Source: an uncultured Rhizobium sp. (GTDB lineage Bacteria; Pseudomonadota; Alphaproteobacteria; Rhizobiales; Rhizobiaceae). Taken from it: a stretch of DNA of 64,000 nucleotides. Numbering within the stretch: position 1 is the first letter of the stretch; each line of letters opens with the position of its first letter. The stretch is taken from NCBI GenBank assembly GCA_945952415.1, contig CAMFIF010000003.1, forward strand, positions 124,001-188,000. Reading direction: 5' to 3'. This document shows positions 44,581-53,376 of the stretch, in pieces. The notes beneath the pieces are model-generated. The model did not search any database. It worked only from the letters and a program-made list of their open reading frames with translations, and was not told the DNA's origin. The position numbers and the translations under genes were made by a program.

Positions 44581-45147
44581 TCACTCTGCCCGCTTCCAGC
44601 CGGTGACCATGGCGCGGGCCAGGTTTTCCCGGTGTTCGAGGCTCGCCAGGACGACCCCGGCCACGTGCAGGGCGATAAGCCCGAGCGTTGCGTAGACCAG
44701 CGTCTCGTGGGTTTCCTCGACCCATTCGATGCCCCAGTAGGCGTCTGTGGTCATCATGTAACCGGTCGTCACGATGCCCGAGATCATCAGGAGGAGCAGG
44801 ATCACCATGGCCCCGCCTGCGGGATTGTGGCCGACATAGCGCTTCGCCCGGAAGGTGAGACTATCCTTAAGGAAAACGAGGATGGTCGCCGGGGAGTAGA
44901 TAAAGCTCGCAAACCGGGCATGGTGGGTGCCGACGAGCCCCCAGACGATGCGGATGGCGAGAAGCGCGCCGATCGCATAACCCGACCAGATATGCGCCGA
45001 CTTCCATTCGTCGCCGGTGAAGAAGGAGAAGGTGAAGAGCCCGACCAGCGACCAGTGGAAGATCCGCACGAGCGGATCCCACACCTTGATCCGGCCGCCG
45101 CTCTGGCCGGGAAGAACCCGGCCTTCGGCAGACAGATGAGTCATCAT
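44581..45147 (-). CDS. Cytochrome b561-type membrane protein
   Basis: A 188-residue diheme-type cytochrome b with four helices. IKVWDPLVRIFHWSLVGLFTFSF gives the first histidine, HIWSGYAIGALLAIRIVWGLVGTHHARF the second helix, and THETLVYATLGLIALHVAGVVLASLEH the last, with conserved His pairs. Such proteins pass electrons across or within the inner membrane, often for hydrogenase, superoxide or cytochrome c partners. Its start overlaps the PepSY gene stop. Partner unknown. Confidence 0.85.
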   Translation of the reverse strand: MMTHLSAEGRVLPGQSGGRIKVWDPLVRIFHWSLVGLFTFSFFTGDEWKSAHIWSGYAIGALLAIRIVWGLVGTHHARFASFIYSPATILVFLKDSLTFRAKRYVGHNPAGGAMVILLLLMISGIVTTGYMMTTDAYWGIEWVEETHETLVYATLGLIALHVAGVVLASLEHRENLARAMVTGWKRAE

Positions 45148-45422
45148 TCAGCCCCTTCGGCGCCGACCTGCTCACCGGTGGCCGGATTGAAGATCTGCTC
45201 CACCTTGTTGCCCTTGGCATCGATGGCATAGACTTCGTAGCAACCGTTCTCGACCTTGACCTGGCGAACGTCGAGGCCCATGGCCTTGGCCTTTTCCTTC
45301 ATCGCGTCCTCGGTCATCCACTTGTCCTTCGGCACGTCGCAGGCCTTGCCTTCGTCTTCGGCGCGGGCGGCACCGGCGGCAAGAGCGGAAAGAAGGGCGG
45401 CGGCGAGTACAAACGTCTTCAT
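45144..45422 (-). CDS. Periplasmic PepSY-like protein paired with cytochrome b
   Basis: A 92-residue exported protein: signal peptide MKTFVLAAALLSALAAGAARA then a compact PepSY-like domain (WMTEDAMKEKAKAMGLDVRQVKVENGCYEVYAIDAKG, family pattern; FNPATGEQV). Two cysteines (KACDVP, ENGCYE) may bond. It is the first gene of a two-gene unit with cytochrome b561, overlapping by 4 nt, which suggests that it modulates or serves the cytochrome in the periplasm. Confidence 0.82.
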   Translation of the reverse strand: MKTFVLAAALLSALAAGAARAEDEGKACDVPKDKWMTEDAMKEKAKAMGLDVRQVKVENGCYEVYAIDAKGNKVEQIFNPATGEQVGAEGAE

Positions 45423-45513
45423 GGGGTATGCTCCTGTTTTAAGGCCGTGACACCGTGTCCGACCGTTGAGCCGGTTCTAGCGGAGCGGCGCTGAGCGATA
45501 ACTGACGGAAAAT

Positions 45514-45531
45514 GTCAGCGAAACTTCAGCT
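45514..45531 (+). promoter_or_regulatory. Direct heptamer repeat in the divergent PepSY promoter region
   Basis: GTCAGCG and TTCAGCT lie 11 bp apart with AAAC between. This is the layout bound by OmpR/PhoP-type dimers. The overlapping dyad CTGAC-N7-GTCAG begins at 45502. The site sits just before the PepSY-regulator-kinase operon, so autoregulation is plausible. Confidence 0.4.
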
Positions 45532-45552
45532 TCGCCGTGCTAGGATCGACCC

Positions 45553-45888
45553 ATGCGTCACCCTCTTTTTCTCTCTTTGCCGGCCGTGCTCCTGCTTGCC
45601 ATCATGGCCGCGCCCCTGCGCGCCGATGACGATGGTGACGGTGATGGGAGCACGGGCGATACGCTGGATGCGGTACATGAGGCCGTGGAAAAGGGTCTCC
45701 TGAAGCCGCTGCCCGAGCTCAAGGCCATCGTTGTGGGCGAATTCCCGGGCGATATCGTCCGCATCGAGCCGCATCGCCGGCATGGCACCATTACCTATGA
45801 ATTCAAGGTGCTGCAGCAGGACGGTCGCCTGGTGGAAATCGAGATGGATGCCGCCAGCGGCCGCATCCTCGAAACCGAGAATGAATGA
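45553..45888 (+). CDS. Periplasmic PepSY-domain protein of a two-component operon
   Basis: A 111-residue exported protein. A signal peptide (LFLSLPAVLLLAIMAAPLRA) is followed by an Asp/Gly-rich stretch and a PepSY domain (LKAIVVGEFPGDIVRIEPHRRHGTITYEF, family pattern; VEIEMDAASGRILE). Its stop overlaps the response-regulator start. Small periplasmic proteins in this position, such as FeuN of S. meliloti, restrain the partner sensor kinase; the same role is inferred here. Confidence 0.82.
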   Translation: MRHPLFLSLPAVLLLAIMAAPLRADDDGDGDGSTGDTLDAVHEAVEKGLLKPLPELKAIVVGEFPGDIVRIEPHRRHGTITYEFKVLQQDGRLVEIEMDAASGRILETENE

Positions 45889-46547
45889 TGCGCCTGCTGC
45901 TCGTTGAAGACGATACCCTGATTGCCCGCGATCTCATCGCCCATCTGGAGCGCGCAGGCTATATCGTTGCCCATGAGCGGGATGGCGAATCCGGCTGGTA
46001 TGCGGGAGACAGCGAGGATTTCGCCGCCGCCATCCTGGATCTCGGCCTGCCCCTGATGGACGGCATGACCGTGCTGAAGCGCTGGCGAAAGGCCGGCCGC
46101 GACTTTCCCGTCCTCATTCTCACCGCCCGCGGCAACTGGGAAGAGCGTGTCGAGGGGATCGATGCGGGCGCGGATGATTATCTCGCCAAGCCTTTTCAGG
46201 TGGCCGAGGTTCTGGCAAGGCTCCGCGCCATCCTGCGACGCTCGGTCGGACAGGCCAATCCGGTGCTGACCGCAGGCGACCTGAAGCTCGATCCGCGCAC
46301 GAAATCGGTGACGCTCTCAGGCCTGCCCGTCGACCTGACGCCGCTCGAATATCGCTGCCTGCACCACCTGCTCCAGCACCGCGACCGGCACGTGACGCAG
46401 CTGGAACTCACCGAGCAGCTCTATGCGCAGGATTTCGAGCGGGAAAGCAATTCGGTTGAGGTGCTGATCGGCAGGCTGCGGCGCAAGCTTGGCAAGGATC
46501 TCATCGAAACACGCCGCGGCTACGGCTACAGGATCGCCGCGCCATGA
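45885..46547 (+). CDS. OmpR/PhoP-family response regulator (FeuP-like)
   Basis: A 220-residue regulator. The receiver has the acidic pair VEDD, the phosphoacceptor Asp52 in AAILDLGLPLMDG, the switch threonine in LTARGNW and the lysine in LAKPFQV. The C-terminal winged helix has LTPLEYRCLHHLL and SNSVEVLIGRLRRKLG, ending RRGYGYRI. It starts inside the PepSY stop (ATGATG) and overlaps the kinase start, making a tightly coupled three-gene operon. The FeuP comparison rests on gene order and general similarity, not an alignment. Confidence 0.9.
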   Translation: MMRLLLVEDDTLIARDLIAHLERAGYIVAHERDGESGWYAGDSEDFAAAILDLGLPLMDGMTVLKRWRKAGRDFPVLILTARGNWEERVEGIDAGADDYLAKPFQVAEVLARLRAILRRSVGQANPVLTAGDLKLDPRTKSVTLSGLPVDLTPLEYRCLHHLLQHRDRHVTQLELTEQLYAQDFERESNSVEVLIGRLRRKLGKDLIETRRGYGYRIAAP

Positions 46548-47908
46548 CCTGGCTCTCCTCGATCCGCGGGCGCTTCCTCGCCCTGTCCGCCCTCACCGTC
46601 GGGCTGGCTCTGGCGCTGACCTTCGCCCTGCTGGTCTCCCTCTTTTCCAGCAATATCCGCAAGCGCATCGATGCGGAGCTGACGAGCCATGTGAACACGC
46701 TGGCCGGCGCCCTCACCTTCGATGCCGCGGGTCGCCTCACCCGCCCGGCGGGCCCGGTGGACCAGCGCTTTGCCATCCCCTATGGCGGGCTTTACTGGCA
46801 GATCGTCGATGATCGCAGCAAACAGGTCATCCGCTCGGTGTCCCTCTTCGACATGTCGCTCGACCTGCCGGACGACCGGCATACGGACGGGTCCATCCAT
46901 CGCTATATCCTGCCCGGACCGGACAGAACCTCGGTGATCGTGCTCGAACGGCAGGTGCGAGTCTCGGCACCGGAAGGCGAAAGGGCGCTGCGCATTGCCG
47001 TCGCCATCAACGAAAGCACGCTTGAAGAGGCAAAGTCCGGCTTCATACGCGATATCCTGCCCGCCCTTGCCGGCCTCGGCCTGTTCCTGATCGGCGCCTC
47101 GCTCGCCCAGCTCGGCTTCGGCCTCAAGCCGCTGTCCTCGTTAAGCGAAGGCATCGATCGTATCCGCGAGCGGCGGGACACGCGCCTGACCGGCGCCTTT
47201 CCGACCGAATTCCAGAGCACCGTCCATGCGGTCAACCAGCTGCTCGAAACCCAGAGCGCCATGATCGACAAGGCGAGGGCCCGGGCGGCCGATCTCGCCC
47301 ACGGCCTCAGAACGCCGCTGACGGTGCTTTCCAACGATGCCCTGACGCTTCGGGAACGGGGCGAGACGGCGATGGCGGACGAGCTCGATCACCTGGCCGG
47401 CACCATGCGCGCCCATGTGGAGCGCGAACTGGCGCTTTCCCGTATAGCAGCGCGTCCGGACCTGCGCCGCGGCGACAGTCCGGTGGCGAAGCTCGTCGGC
47501 GATATCACCCGCACGCTGAGGCGCACGCCAGCGGGCGAACGGCTGGAGATCGAGACGGCCGGCCCCACGGACGTGACGCTTCCCGTGGATCCAGGCGACT
47601 TTCGCGAACTGGCCGGCAATCTCGTGGAGAATGCTGTCAAATGGGCCCATTCGCGAATCTGGATCCGCTGGACGGTGGAAGGCGGGCAGGTTTCCTTCCG
47701 GGTCGAGGATGATGGGCCAGGCGTCCCTGAAGCGGATCTCGAAAACCTCACCCGGCGCGGCTGGAGGCTCGACAATGCCAAACCCGGCACCGGCCTTGGC
47801 CTCTCGATCGTCCGCGAGATTGCCGAGGTCTACGGCATCGCCTTTTCGCTTGCCAACCGCACCGAAGGCCACGGATTGCAAGCCGAACTGAAGTTTTCTG
47901 CCGCCTGA
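46544..47908 (+). CDS. Sensor histidine kinase (FeuQ/PhoQ-like)
   Basis: A 454-residue inner-membrane kinase. Helix 1 spans about residues 10-32, a periplasmic domain about 33-165, and helix 2 about 166-186 (ILPALAGLGLFLIGASLAQLG), followed by HAMP. The dimerisation helix carries His near residue 253 in DLAHGLRTPLTVL, and the ATPase has NLVENAVKWA, DDGPGVPE and GTGLGLSIV. It overlaps the regulator gene by 4 nt. The periplasmic domain is the likely contact for the PepSY protein encoded at the head of the operon. Confidence 0.9.
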   Translation: MTWLSSIRGRFLALSALTVGLALALTFALLVSLFSSNIRKRIDAELTSHVNTLAGALTFDAAGRLTRPAGPVDQRFAIPYGGLYWQIVDDRSKQVIRSVSLFDMSLDLPDDRHTDGSIHRYILPGPDRTSVIVLERQVRVSAPEGERALRIAVAINESTLEEAKSGFIRDILPALAGLGLFLIGASLAQLGFGLKPLSSLSEGIDRIRERRDTRLTGAFPTEFQSTVHAVNQLLETQSAMIDKARARAADLAHGLRTPLTVLSNDALTLRERGETAMADELDHLAGTMRAHVERELALSRIAARPDLRRGDSPVAKLVGDITRTLRRTPAGERLEIETAGPTDVTLPVDPGDFRELAGNLVENAVKWAHSRIWIRWTVEGGQVSFRVEDDGPGVPEADLENLTRRGWRLDNAKPGTGLGLSIVREIAEVYGIAFSLANRTEGHGLQAELKFSAA

Positions 47909-48217
47909 GACCGCAATCGGTACAGAGTGGGTTGACTTTCGGATGAGAAAAGGCCACATGCGGCTCGTGCTTACATCCCCAGGGCCGCCGCGTGAGCGTG
48001 CCGAGCGAGGAACCATCCTTCGCCAAGGGAAAGGGGTGCCGGCCGGTGGATGGCGAGGTCAAAGACCGCTCCACCGGATCTGACTGAAACAGGCACCGAA
48101 AGCCGCTTATCCAACAAGACAAGTTCCCAAATCACGCGGGGTTCTTGACGCTACCTGATCCGCCCGGGCAATCCCGCCTTGGCGGCGGATCCTGTTGGCG
48201 CCCCGAAAGGTATTGAA
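47909..48217 (+). promoter_or_regulatory. Long structured leader of the DEAD-box helicase gene
   Basis: No gene is seen in these 309 bases. Near the 3' end GATCCGCC (48157-48164) pairs with GGCGGATC (48184-48191), enclosing a smaller CGGG/CCCG hairpin, 26 nt before the start codon. Long folded leaders are common on cold-induced helicase mRNAs, so regulation through RNA structure is possible. A promoter could not be placed with confidence. Confidence 0.4.
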
Positions 48218-49756
48218 TTGACTGATTTTGCTTCGCTTGGCCTGTCGAGCCAGCTGCTTGAGACGCTTGCCCATAACGGCTTTGAAAAGCCCACCCCCAT
48301 CCAGGCCCAGGCCATTCCGCTGGTCCTGCAGGGCCATGACCTGATCGGCCTTGCCCAGACCGGCACCGGCAAGACCGCGGCCTTCGGCCTGCCGATCATC
48401 GAAATGCTGCTTGCGGAAAACATCCGCGTCGATCACCGCACCTGCCGCACGCTGATCCTTGCCCCCACCCGCGAACTGGTGAACCAGATCGCCACCAACC
48501 TGAAGCTTTTCGTCCGCCGTTCGCCGCTCAAGGTCGGCATCGTCGTCGGTGGCGTCTCGATCAACAAGCAGCAGGAACAGCTGACCCGCGGCGTCGATAT
48601 CCTCGTCTCCACGCCGGGCCGTCTGCTCGATCTCATCGCCCGCCGGGCGATCTCGCTGCACAAGGTCACCCATCTCGTGCTTGACGAAGCCGACCAGATG
48701 CTCGACCTCGGCTTCATTCACGACCTGCGCAAGATCTCGAAGATGGTTCCGGCCAAGCGCCAGACCCTGCTTTTCTCGGCCACCATGCCGAAGGCGATTG
48801 CCGATCTCGCCGGCTCCTACCTGACGGATCCGAAGCGCGTCGAGGTCTCGCCCGCCGGCAAGGCAGCCGACAAGATCGAACAGTCGGTCTATTTCGTCGC
48901 CGGCAAGAACGACAAGACGACCCTCCTCAAGGATCAGCTGAACGCCAATCCCGATGGCCGTGCGATTGTCTTCCTGCGCACCAAGCATGGCGCCGAGAAG
49001 CTGATGAAGCATCTCGACAGCGTCGGCTACAAGGCGGCTTCCATCCATGGCAACAAGAGCCAGGGCCAGCGCGAGCGCGCGCTGAAGTCCTTCAAGGACG
49101 GTGAAGTCAAGGTGCTGGTTGCGACCGACGTCGCCGCCCGCGGCATCGACATCCCGGCCGTCAGCCATGTCTACAACTACGACCTGCCGGAAGTGCCGGA
49201 TGCCTATGTGCACCGCATCGGCCGTACCGCCCGCAACGGTCGCGACGGTCTTGCCATCGCCTTCTGCGCGCCGGACGAATATCGCCTGCTGCGCGACATC
49301 GAGAAGCTGATGGGCATTTCGATCACCGTTGCCGGCGGCACCGCGCCGGAAGGCCACGGCCCCTCCATCAAGGACGGTCCGAAGAAGGGTGGCGCCCGCG
49401 GTCATCGCGGCCGTCGCGGCCATGGTGAAGGCGGCGAAGCCCGTGGCCCGCGCCAGGGCGGCGAACGTGGTGAACGTCGTGAACGTCCGGCAAGCTTTGT
49501 CGGCGGTCAGGCAGAACGCGGCGACGGCGCCTCCGAGAAGCGGGCCCGCAAGCCCCATCGCGGCCAGGACGGCCAGCGCACCGAACACCGTGCGGCCGAT
49601 GGCCGCGGCGGCGAACGCGCCGAACGCCCGGCTGGCCACGGCCGCCCGGCCGGCAAGCCGCATCACCGCGGCCCGCGCCCCCAGGGCAAGCGCCCCGGCC
49701 AGGGGCAGGGTCAGCGCAGCGCCGGCGGCGGCAATCGCCAGCGTGAATCGGCCTGA
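48218..49756 (+). CDS. DEAD-box ATP-dependent RNA helicase with RG-rich tail
   Basis: A 512-residue RhlE/DeaD-type helicase. Motifs in order: Q motif GFEKPTPIQAQAIP, AQTGTGKT, PTRELVNQI, GVDILVSTPGR, VLDEADQML, LFSATMP, RAIVFLRTKHGAEKL, ATDVAARGIDIP and YVHRIGRTARNG. The last 130 residues are a disordered Arg/Gly/Glu-rich RNA-binding tail. Start TTG 48218 is chosen (GAAAGG 7 nt upstream, and the protein then begins MTDFASLGLS like homologues); TTG 48179 is an alternative. It remodels RNA in ribosome assembly or decay, especially in the cold. Confidence 0.92.
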   Translation: MTDFASLGLSSQLLETLAHNGFEKPTPIQAQAIPLVLQGHDLIGLAQTGTGKTAAFGLPIIEMLLAENIRVDHRTCRTLILAPTRELVNQIATNLKLFVRRSPLKVGIVVGGVSINKQQEQLTRGVDILVSTPGRLLDLIARRAISLHKVTHLVLDEADQMLDLGFIHDLRKISKMVPAKRQTLLFSATMPKAIADLAGSYLTDPKRVEVSPAGKAADKIEQSVYFVAGKNDKTTLLKDQLNANPDGRAIVFLRTKHGAEKLMKHLDSVGYKAASIHGNKSQGQRERALKSFKDGEVKVLVATDVAARGIDIPAVSHVYNYDLPEVPDAYVHRIGRTARNGRDGLAIAFCAPDEYRLLRDIEKLMGISITVAGGTAPEGHGPSIKDGPKKGGARGHRGRRGHGEGGEARGPRQGGERGERRERPASFVGGQAERGDGASEKRARKPHRGQDGQRTEHRAADGRGGERAERPAGHGRPAGKPHHRGPRPQGKRPGQGQGQRSAGGGNRQRESA

Positions 49757-49764
49757 TCAACAAA

Positions 49765-49800
49765 AACCGGCGGAAGACAACTTCCGCCGGTTCTCTTTTA
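49765..49800 (+). terminator. Terminator after the helicase gene
   Basis: AACCGGCGGAAG and CTTCCGCCGGTT form a perfect 12-bp stem with loop ACAA, followed by CTCTTTTA. Confidence 0.88.
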
Positions 49801-49808
49801 CACCTACT

Positions 49809-49829
49809 CCCTATTCCCTATTCCCTATT
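49809..49829. repeat. CCCTATT tandem heptamer (three copies)
   Basis: Three perfect CCCTATT units are followed by degenerate copies (CGCTATC, CGCTCCC). The second unit supplies the stop codon of the EamA gene on the minus strand, and the degenerate units encode its last few residues. Confidence 0.7.
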
Positions 49830-50717
49830 CGCTATCCGCTCCCCACTCCCCTTCCGGTTCGTGAGATAGACGCCCATCACCACCACAAGGGCACCGGTGA
49901 TGATGGCAGGCGTGAGCGGCTCGCCGAAGAACAAGGCCGCTTCCACGGCCACCAGCGGCGGCATGAGATAGACGAGCGAGGCAGCGCGGGACACCTGTCC
50001 CTGCCGGATCAGCATCAGAAGCAGGCCGATCGCCCCCATGGACAGGCCGATGACCGACCAGGCCATGGACAGGTTGACGGTCAGGCTGCCGTCATAATGC
50101 CATTCGCCGATGAGCAGCGAGGCCGGCAGCAGCACCAGCACTGCCCCCACATATTGCAGCGTCGCAATCCAGCGAATGTCGCCCGATTGCAGGAAGCGTT
50201 TCTGGTACAGCGTGCCCGCCGTCACCGAGACCATGCCGAGAAGATTGACCGCAAGCGGCAGCGCCTGATCATGCAGCGTACTGAAATCGAGCGCGGCGAG
50301 CTTCGGCGAAATCGCAATGCCGATCCCGATGAAGCCGATTAGCAGGCCGAGCCGCTGGAGCGGTGTCAGCCTTTCACCGAGCAGGAACACGGCGGCAATG
50401 GCCGTCAACAGCGGCTGCAGGCCCGCGATGATGCCGGAAAGCCCGGCCGGCACCCCCTTCTCGATCGCCCACCACAGCGGCCCGAGATAAAGCCCGTGCA
50501 GGAAGACGCCCGAGGCCATGGCATGAATGACGAGCCGCGGCTGCACCGGAAAGCGAGCCCCTGAGAAAACGCAGAAGAGCGCAATGGCAAGCGCCGAGAT
50601 GCCGAAGCGGATGAAGAGGAAGAACAACGCATCCGCATGAAAGGCCGCATATTTCGCCACGATCCAGCCGGAGGACCATAAGAGAACGAAAATCACCGGG
50701 ACGAACCGGTTGAACAT
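49818..50717 (-). CDS. EamA/DMT-family transporter
   Basis: A 299-residue, ten-helix drug/metabolite exporter with two EamA repeats. The first has VIFVLLWSSGWIVAKYAAFHADALFFLFIRF (family pattern), and the second repeat starts near residue 155, ending LVYLMPPLVAVEAALFFGEPLTP. The ATG at the 50717 end is used (MFNRFVPVIF); the open frame continues upstream without conservation. The C-terminal residues GSGERIANRE come from a degenerate CCCTATT repeat and may vary between strains. Substrate unknown. Confidence 0.85.
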   Translation of the reverse strand: MFNRFVPVIFVLLWSSGWIVAKYAAFHADALFFLFIRFGISALAIALFCVFSGARFPVQPRLVIHAMASGVFLHGLYLGPLWWAIEKGVPAGLSGIIAGLQPLLTAIAAVFLLGERLTPLQRLGLLIGFIGIGIAISPKLAALDFSTLHDQALPLAVNLLGMVSVTAGTLYQKRFLQSGDIRWIATLQYVGAVLVLLPASLLIGEWHYDGSLTVNLSMAWSVIGLSMGAIGLLLMLIRQGQVSRAASLVYLMPPLVAVEAALFFGEPLTPAIITGALVVVMGVYLTNRKGSGERIANRE

Positions 50718-50969
50718 GGGAAACTCCGGACAAGGTGGAAGGGAAAGCGCCAGACGGGACGGGTGCCATCTTGTAGGCCCTGGCCCGCCCCAAGTCAAAG
50801 CCGCGATGGCAGGCATGCTGCCCGGAAAAGCGGCAGGCCCTGCGCAAGAAACGATCAACCGCGGGTGGAGCGCCACCTTTTGGCGCCCCATCGTACAAAC
50901 ATTTTAAAGAAGGCGCTTGCATTGCCTTAAACAATGGCATTTGATGTCAAAAAAAGGGGAAATGAAGCG

Positions 50970-52379
50970 TTGGCATTCAATGAAATGATGGATGCGGACG
51001 GCCGTCCGCGACAACCATATGTTGATTATCACGACTGGTACGCGCAACAGGATCCGGCCCTGCTCGCCGCCAAGTCGAAGGAAGCGGAACACATATTCCG
51101 CAAGACCGGCATTACCTTCAATGTCTACGGTCATTCGGAAAGCGCCGAGAAACTGATCCCCTTCGATATCGTGCCGCGCATCATTTCCGGCAAGGAATGG
51201 CGAAGGCTCGCCCAGGGCATCGAGCAGCGCGTGGTGGCGCTGAACGCTTTCCTCTATGACATCTATCACAAGCAGGAAATCATCCGGGCCGGCCGCATTC
51301 CGCGCCAGTTGATCTCCAACAATGCGGCTTTCCTGCCGGAAATGATCGGGGTGCGGCCGCCAGGCGGCGTCTACACCCATATCGTCGGCACGGATATCGT
51401 GCGCACCGGCGAGAACCAGTTCTACGTGCTGGAAGACAATGCCCGCACGCCGTCCGGCGTCAGCTACATGCTGGAAAACCGCGAAACCATGCTGCAGATG
51501 TTTCCGGAGCTCTTCCACCGCAACAAGGTGCAGCGGGTGGAGGATTATCCCTCGCTTCTGCGCCAGAGCCTGCAATCGCTGGCGCCTCCGGGCTGCGACG
51601 GCACGCCGAGGGTCGCGATCCTCACGCCCGGCATCTACAACTCCGCCTATTACGAACATTCCTTCCTGGCCGACATGATGGGCGTGGAACTGGTGGAAGG
51701 CTCGGACCTGCGCGTCATCGACGGCAAGGTGAAGATGCGCACCACCCGCGGTTATCAGGCAATCGACGTTCTCTATCGCCGTGTCGATGACGATTACCTC
51801 GATCCCCTCACCTTCAATCCGGAAAGTGCGCTCGGCGTGCCCGGCATCATGGATGTCTACCGCGCCGGCAACATCACCATCGCCAATGCGCCCGGCACCG
51901 GCATTTCCGATGACAAGGCGATCTATTCCTACATGCCGGAGATCGTCGAATTCTACACCGGCCGGAAGGCGCTGCTGGAAAACGTGCCCACCTGGCGCTG
52001 CTCGGAAGATGAGAGCCTCGCCTATGTGCTGGACCACCTGTCCGAGCTGGTGGTGAAGGAAGTCCACGGCTCCGGCGGCTATGGCATGCTGGTGGGCCCT
52101 GCCGCTTCGAAGGCCGAACTCGAAGCCTTCGAAGCGAAGCTGCGCGCCCGCCCGGACAATTACATCGCCCAGCCGACGCTGGCACTCTCGACCGTACCCG
52201 TCCTCGTGGAGAACGGCATCGCCCCCCGCCATGTGGACCTCCGTCCCTATGTGCTCGTCGGCGACAAGGTGAAGATCATCCCCGGCGGCTTGACCCGCGT
52301 GGCGCTGAAGGAAGGCTCCCTGGTGGTGAATTCCAGCCAGGGCGGCGGCACGAAGGACACCTGGGTGCTGGAGGACTGA
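50970..52379 (+). CDS. Circularly permuted ATP-grasp protein (CP_ATPgrasp_2 / DUF404)
   Basis: A 469-residue predicted peptide ligase. Conserved blocks are FNVYGHSESAEKLIPFDIVPRII, FYVLEDNARTPSGVSYMLENRE, TPGIYNSAYYEHSFLADMMG, VVKEVHGSGGYGMLVGP and HVDLRPYVLVG. ATP-grasp enzymes activate a carboxylate as acyl phosphate for attack by an amine. TTG 50970 is chosen because the product then begins MAFNEM like its relatives and a GGGGA element is upstream; ATG 50934 has no ribosome site. It is the first gene of a cluster with alpha-E (1 nt gap) and transglutaminase. Substrate is not known. Confidence 0.88.
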   Translation: MAFNEMMDADGRPRQPYVDYHDWYAQQDPALLAAKSKEAEHIFRKTGITFNVYGHSESAEKLIPFDIVPRIISGKEWRRLAQGIEQRVVALNAFLYDIYHKQEIIRAGRIPRQLISNNAAFLPEMIGVRPPGGVYTHIVGTDIVRTGENQFYVLEDNARTPSGVSYMLENRETMLQMFPELFHRNKVQRVEDYPSLLRQSLQSLAPPGCDGTPRVAILTPGIYNSAYYEHSFLADMMGVELVEGSDLRVIDGKVKMRTTRGYQAIDVLYRRVDDDYLDPLTFNPESALGVPGIMDVYRAGNITIANAPGTGISDDKAIYSYMPEIVEFYTGRKALLENVPTWRCSEDESLAYVLDHLSELVVKEVHGSGGYGMLVGPAASKAELEAFEAKLRARPDNYIAQPTLALSTVPVLVENGIAPRHVDLRPYVLVGDKVKIIPGGLTRVALKEGSLVVNSSQGGGTKDTWVLED

Positions 52380-52380
52380 C

Positions 52381-53322
52381 ATGCTCGGAAGAACAGCCGA
52401 CGGGCTTTACTGGATGTTCCGCTACATCGAGCGGGCGGAGAACATTGCAAGACTGGTCGATGCGGGGCTCCGCGTGGCGCTGACCCGTAGCGGCGCGACC
52501 GACGACGACTGGGATGGCGTGCTGCAAAGCGCGGGCGTCCGTGCCGCCTATGGCGCGCGCCACGAAAGGCTGACCTCCGCCGATGCGGTGGATTTCCTGC
52601 TGCGCGATACCGCCAACCCCTCGAGCGTCCTCTCCTGCATCGAGGCGGGCCGCAACAATGCCCGCATGGTGCGCACGGCGCTGACCCGCGACACCTGGGA
52701 AGCCACGAACGAATGCTGGATCGAGCTGAAGGCCGCCCTTTCGAAACCGCTGAAAGCCAAGGAACTGCCGGAGATCATCCACGCGATCAAGCAGCGCACC
52801 GGCCTTATCCGCGGTGCCTTCCACGGCTCCATGCTGCGCAACGAAATCTATCACTTCGCCAGCATCGGCACCTATACGGAGCGCGCCGACAATACGAGCC
52901 GCATTCTGGACGTGAAATATTACGTCCTGCTGCCCTCCGTCTCCTCCGTCGGCACCTCGCTCGACAATGTGCAGTGGGAATCGATCCTGCGCTCGGTCTC
53001 CGCGCACCGCTCCTATGGCTGGGTCTATGACGGCGGCTACCGTGCCGCGAACATCGCCGACTTCCTGATCCTCAACGTGCAGATGCCGCGCTCCCTCGCC
53101 CATTGCTACGAGAAGATCGTCGGGGACCTCAACCATCTCGCGGCGGATTACGGCCAGCGCCTGAAATGCCACGAGACGGCAGAGGCCATCTATGCCACCC
53201 TGCGCAGCCGCAACATTCGTGACATCATCGATCAGGGCCTGCACGAGTTTCTGGAGGATTTCATCCGCCACAACAACCAGTTGGGCATAGATATCAGCGA
53301 GGGCTACCGGTTCTATACCTGA
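52381..53322 (+). CDS. Alpha-E domain protein (DUF403)
   Basis: A 313-residue all-helical protein. MLGRTADGLYWMFRYIERAENIARLVDAGLRV is the family start pattern, followed by SVLSCIEAGRNNARMVRTALTRDTWEATNE and ERADNTSRILDVKYYVLLPS. Alpha-E proteins accompany CP-ATP-grasp and transglutaminase genes across bacteria and are thought to be part of the same peptide-forming or modifying system. The stop of the ATP-grasp gene is 1 nt before its ATG. No catalytic residues are established for the family. Confidence 0.9.
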   Translation: MLGRTADGLYWMFRYIERAENIARLVDAGLRVALTRSGATDDDWDGVLQSAGVRAAYGARHERLTSADAVDFLLRDTANPSSVLSCIEAGRNNARMVRTALTRDTWEATNECWIELKAALSKPLKAKELPEIIHAIKQRTGLIRGAFHGSMLRNEIYHFASIGTYTERADNTSRILDVKYYVLLPSVSSVGTSLDNVQWESILRSVSAHRSYGWVYDGGYRAANIADFLILNVQMPRSLAHCYEKIVGDLNHLAADYGQRLKCHETAEAIYATLRSRNIRDIIDQGLHEFLEDFIRHNNQLGIDISEGYRFYT

Positions 53323-53376
53323 CAACAGGCGAAGAGCCAGGCCGGGGCAGAACACCCGCCGGCGGAGAAGAAGACA

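Noticed and set aside
49801..49850. Tandem repeats as a CRISPR or VNTR array
   Set aside because: Only three 7-bp units without spacers, so not CRISPR; recorded as a simple repeat.
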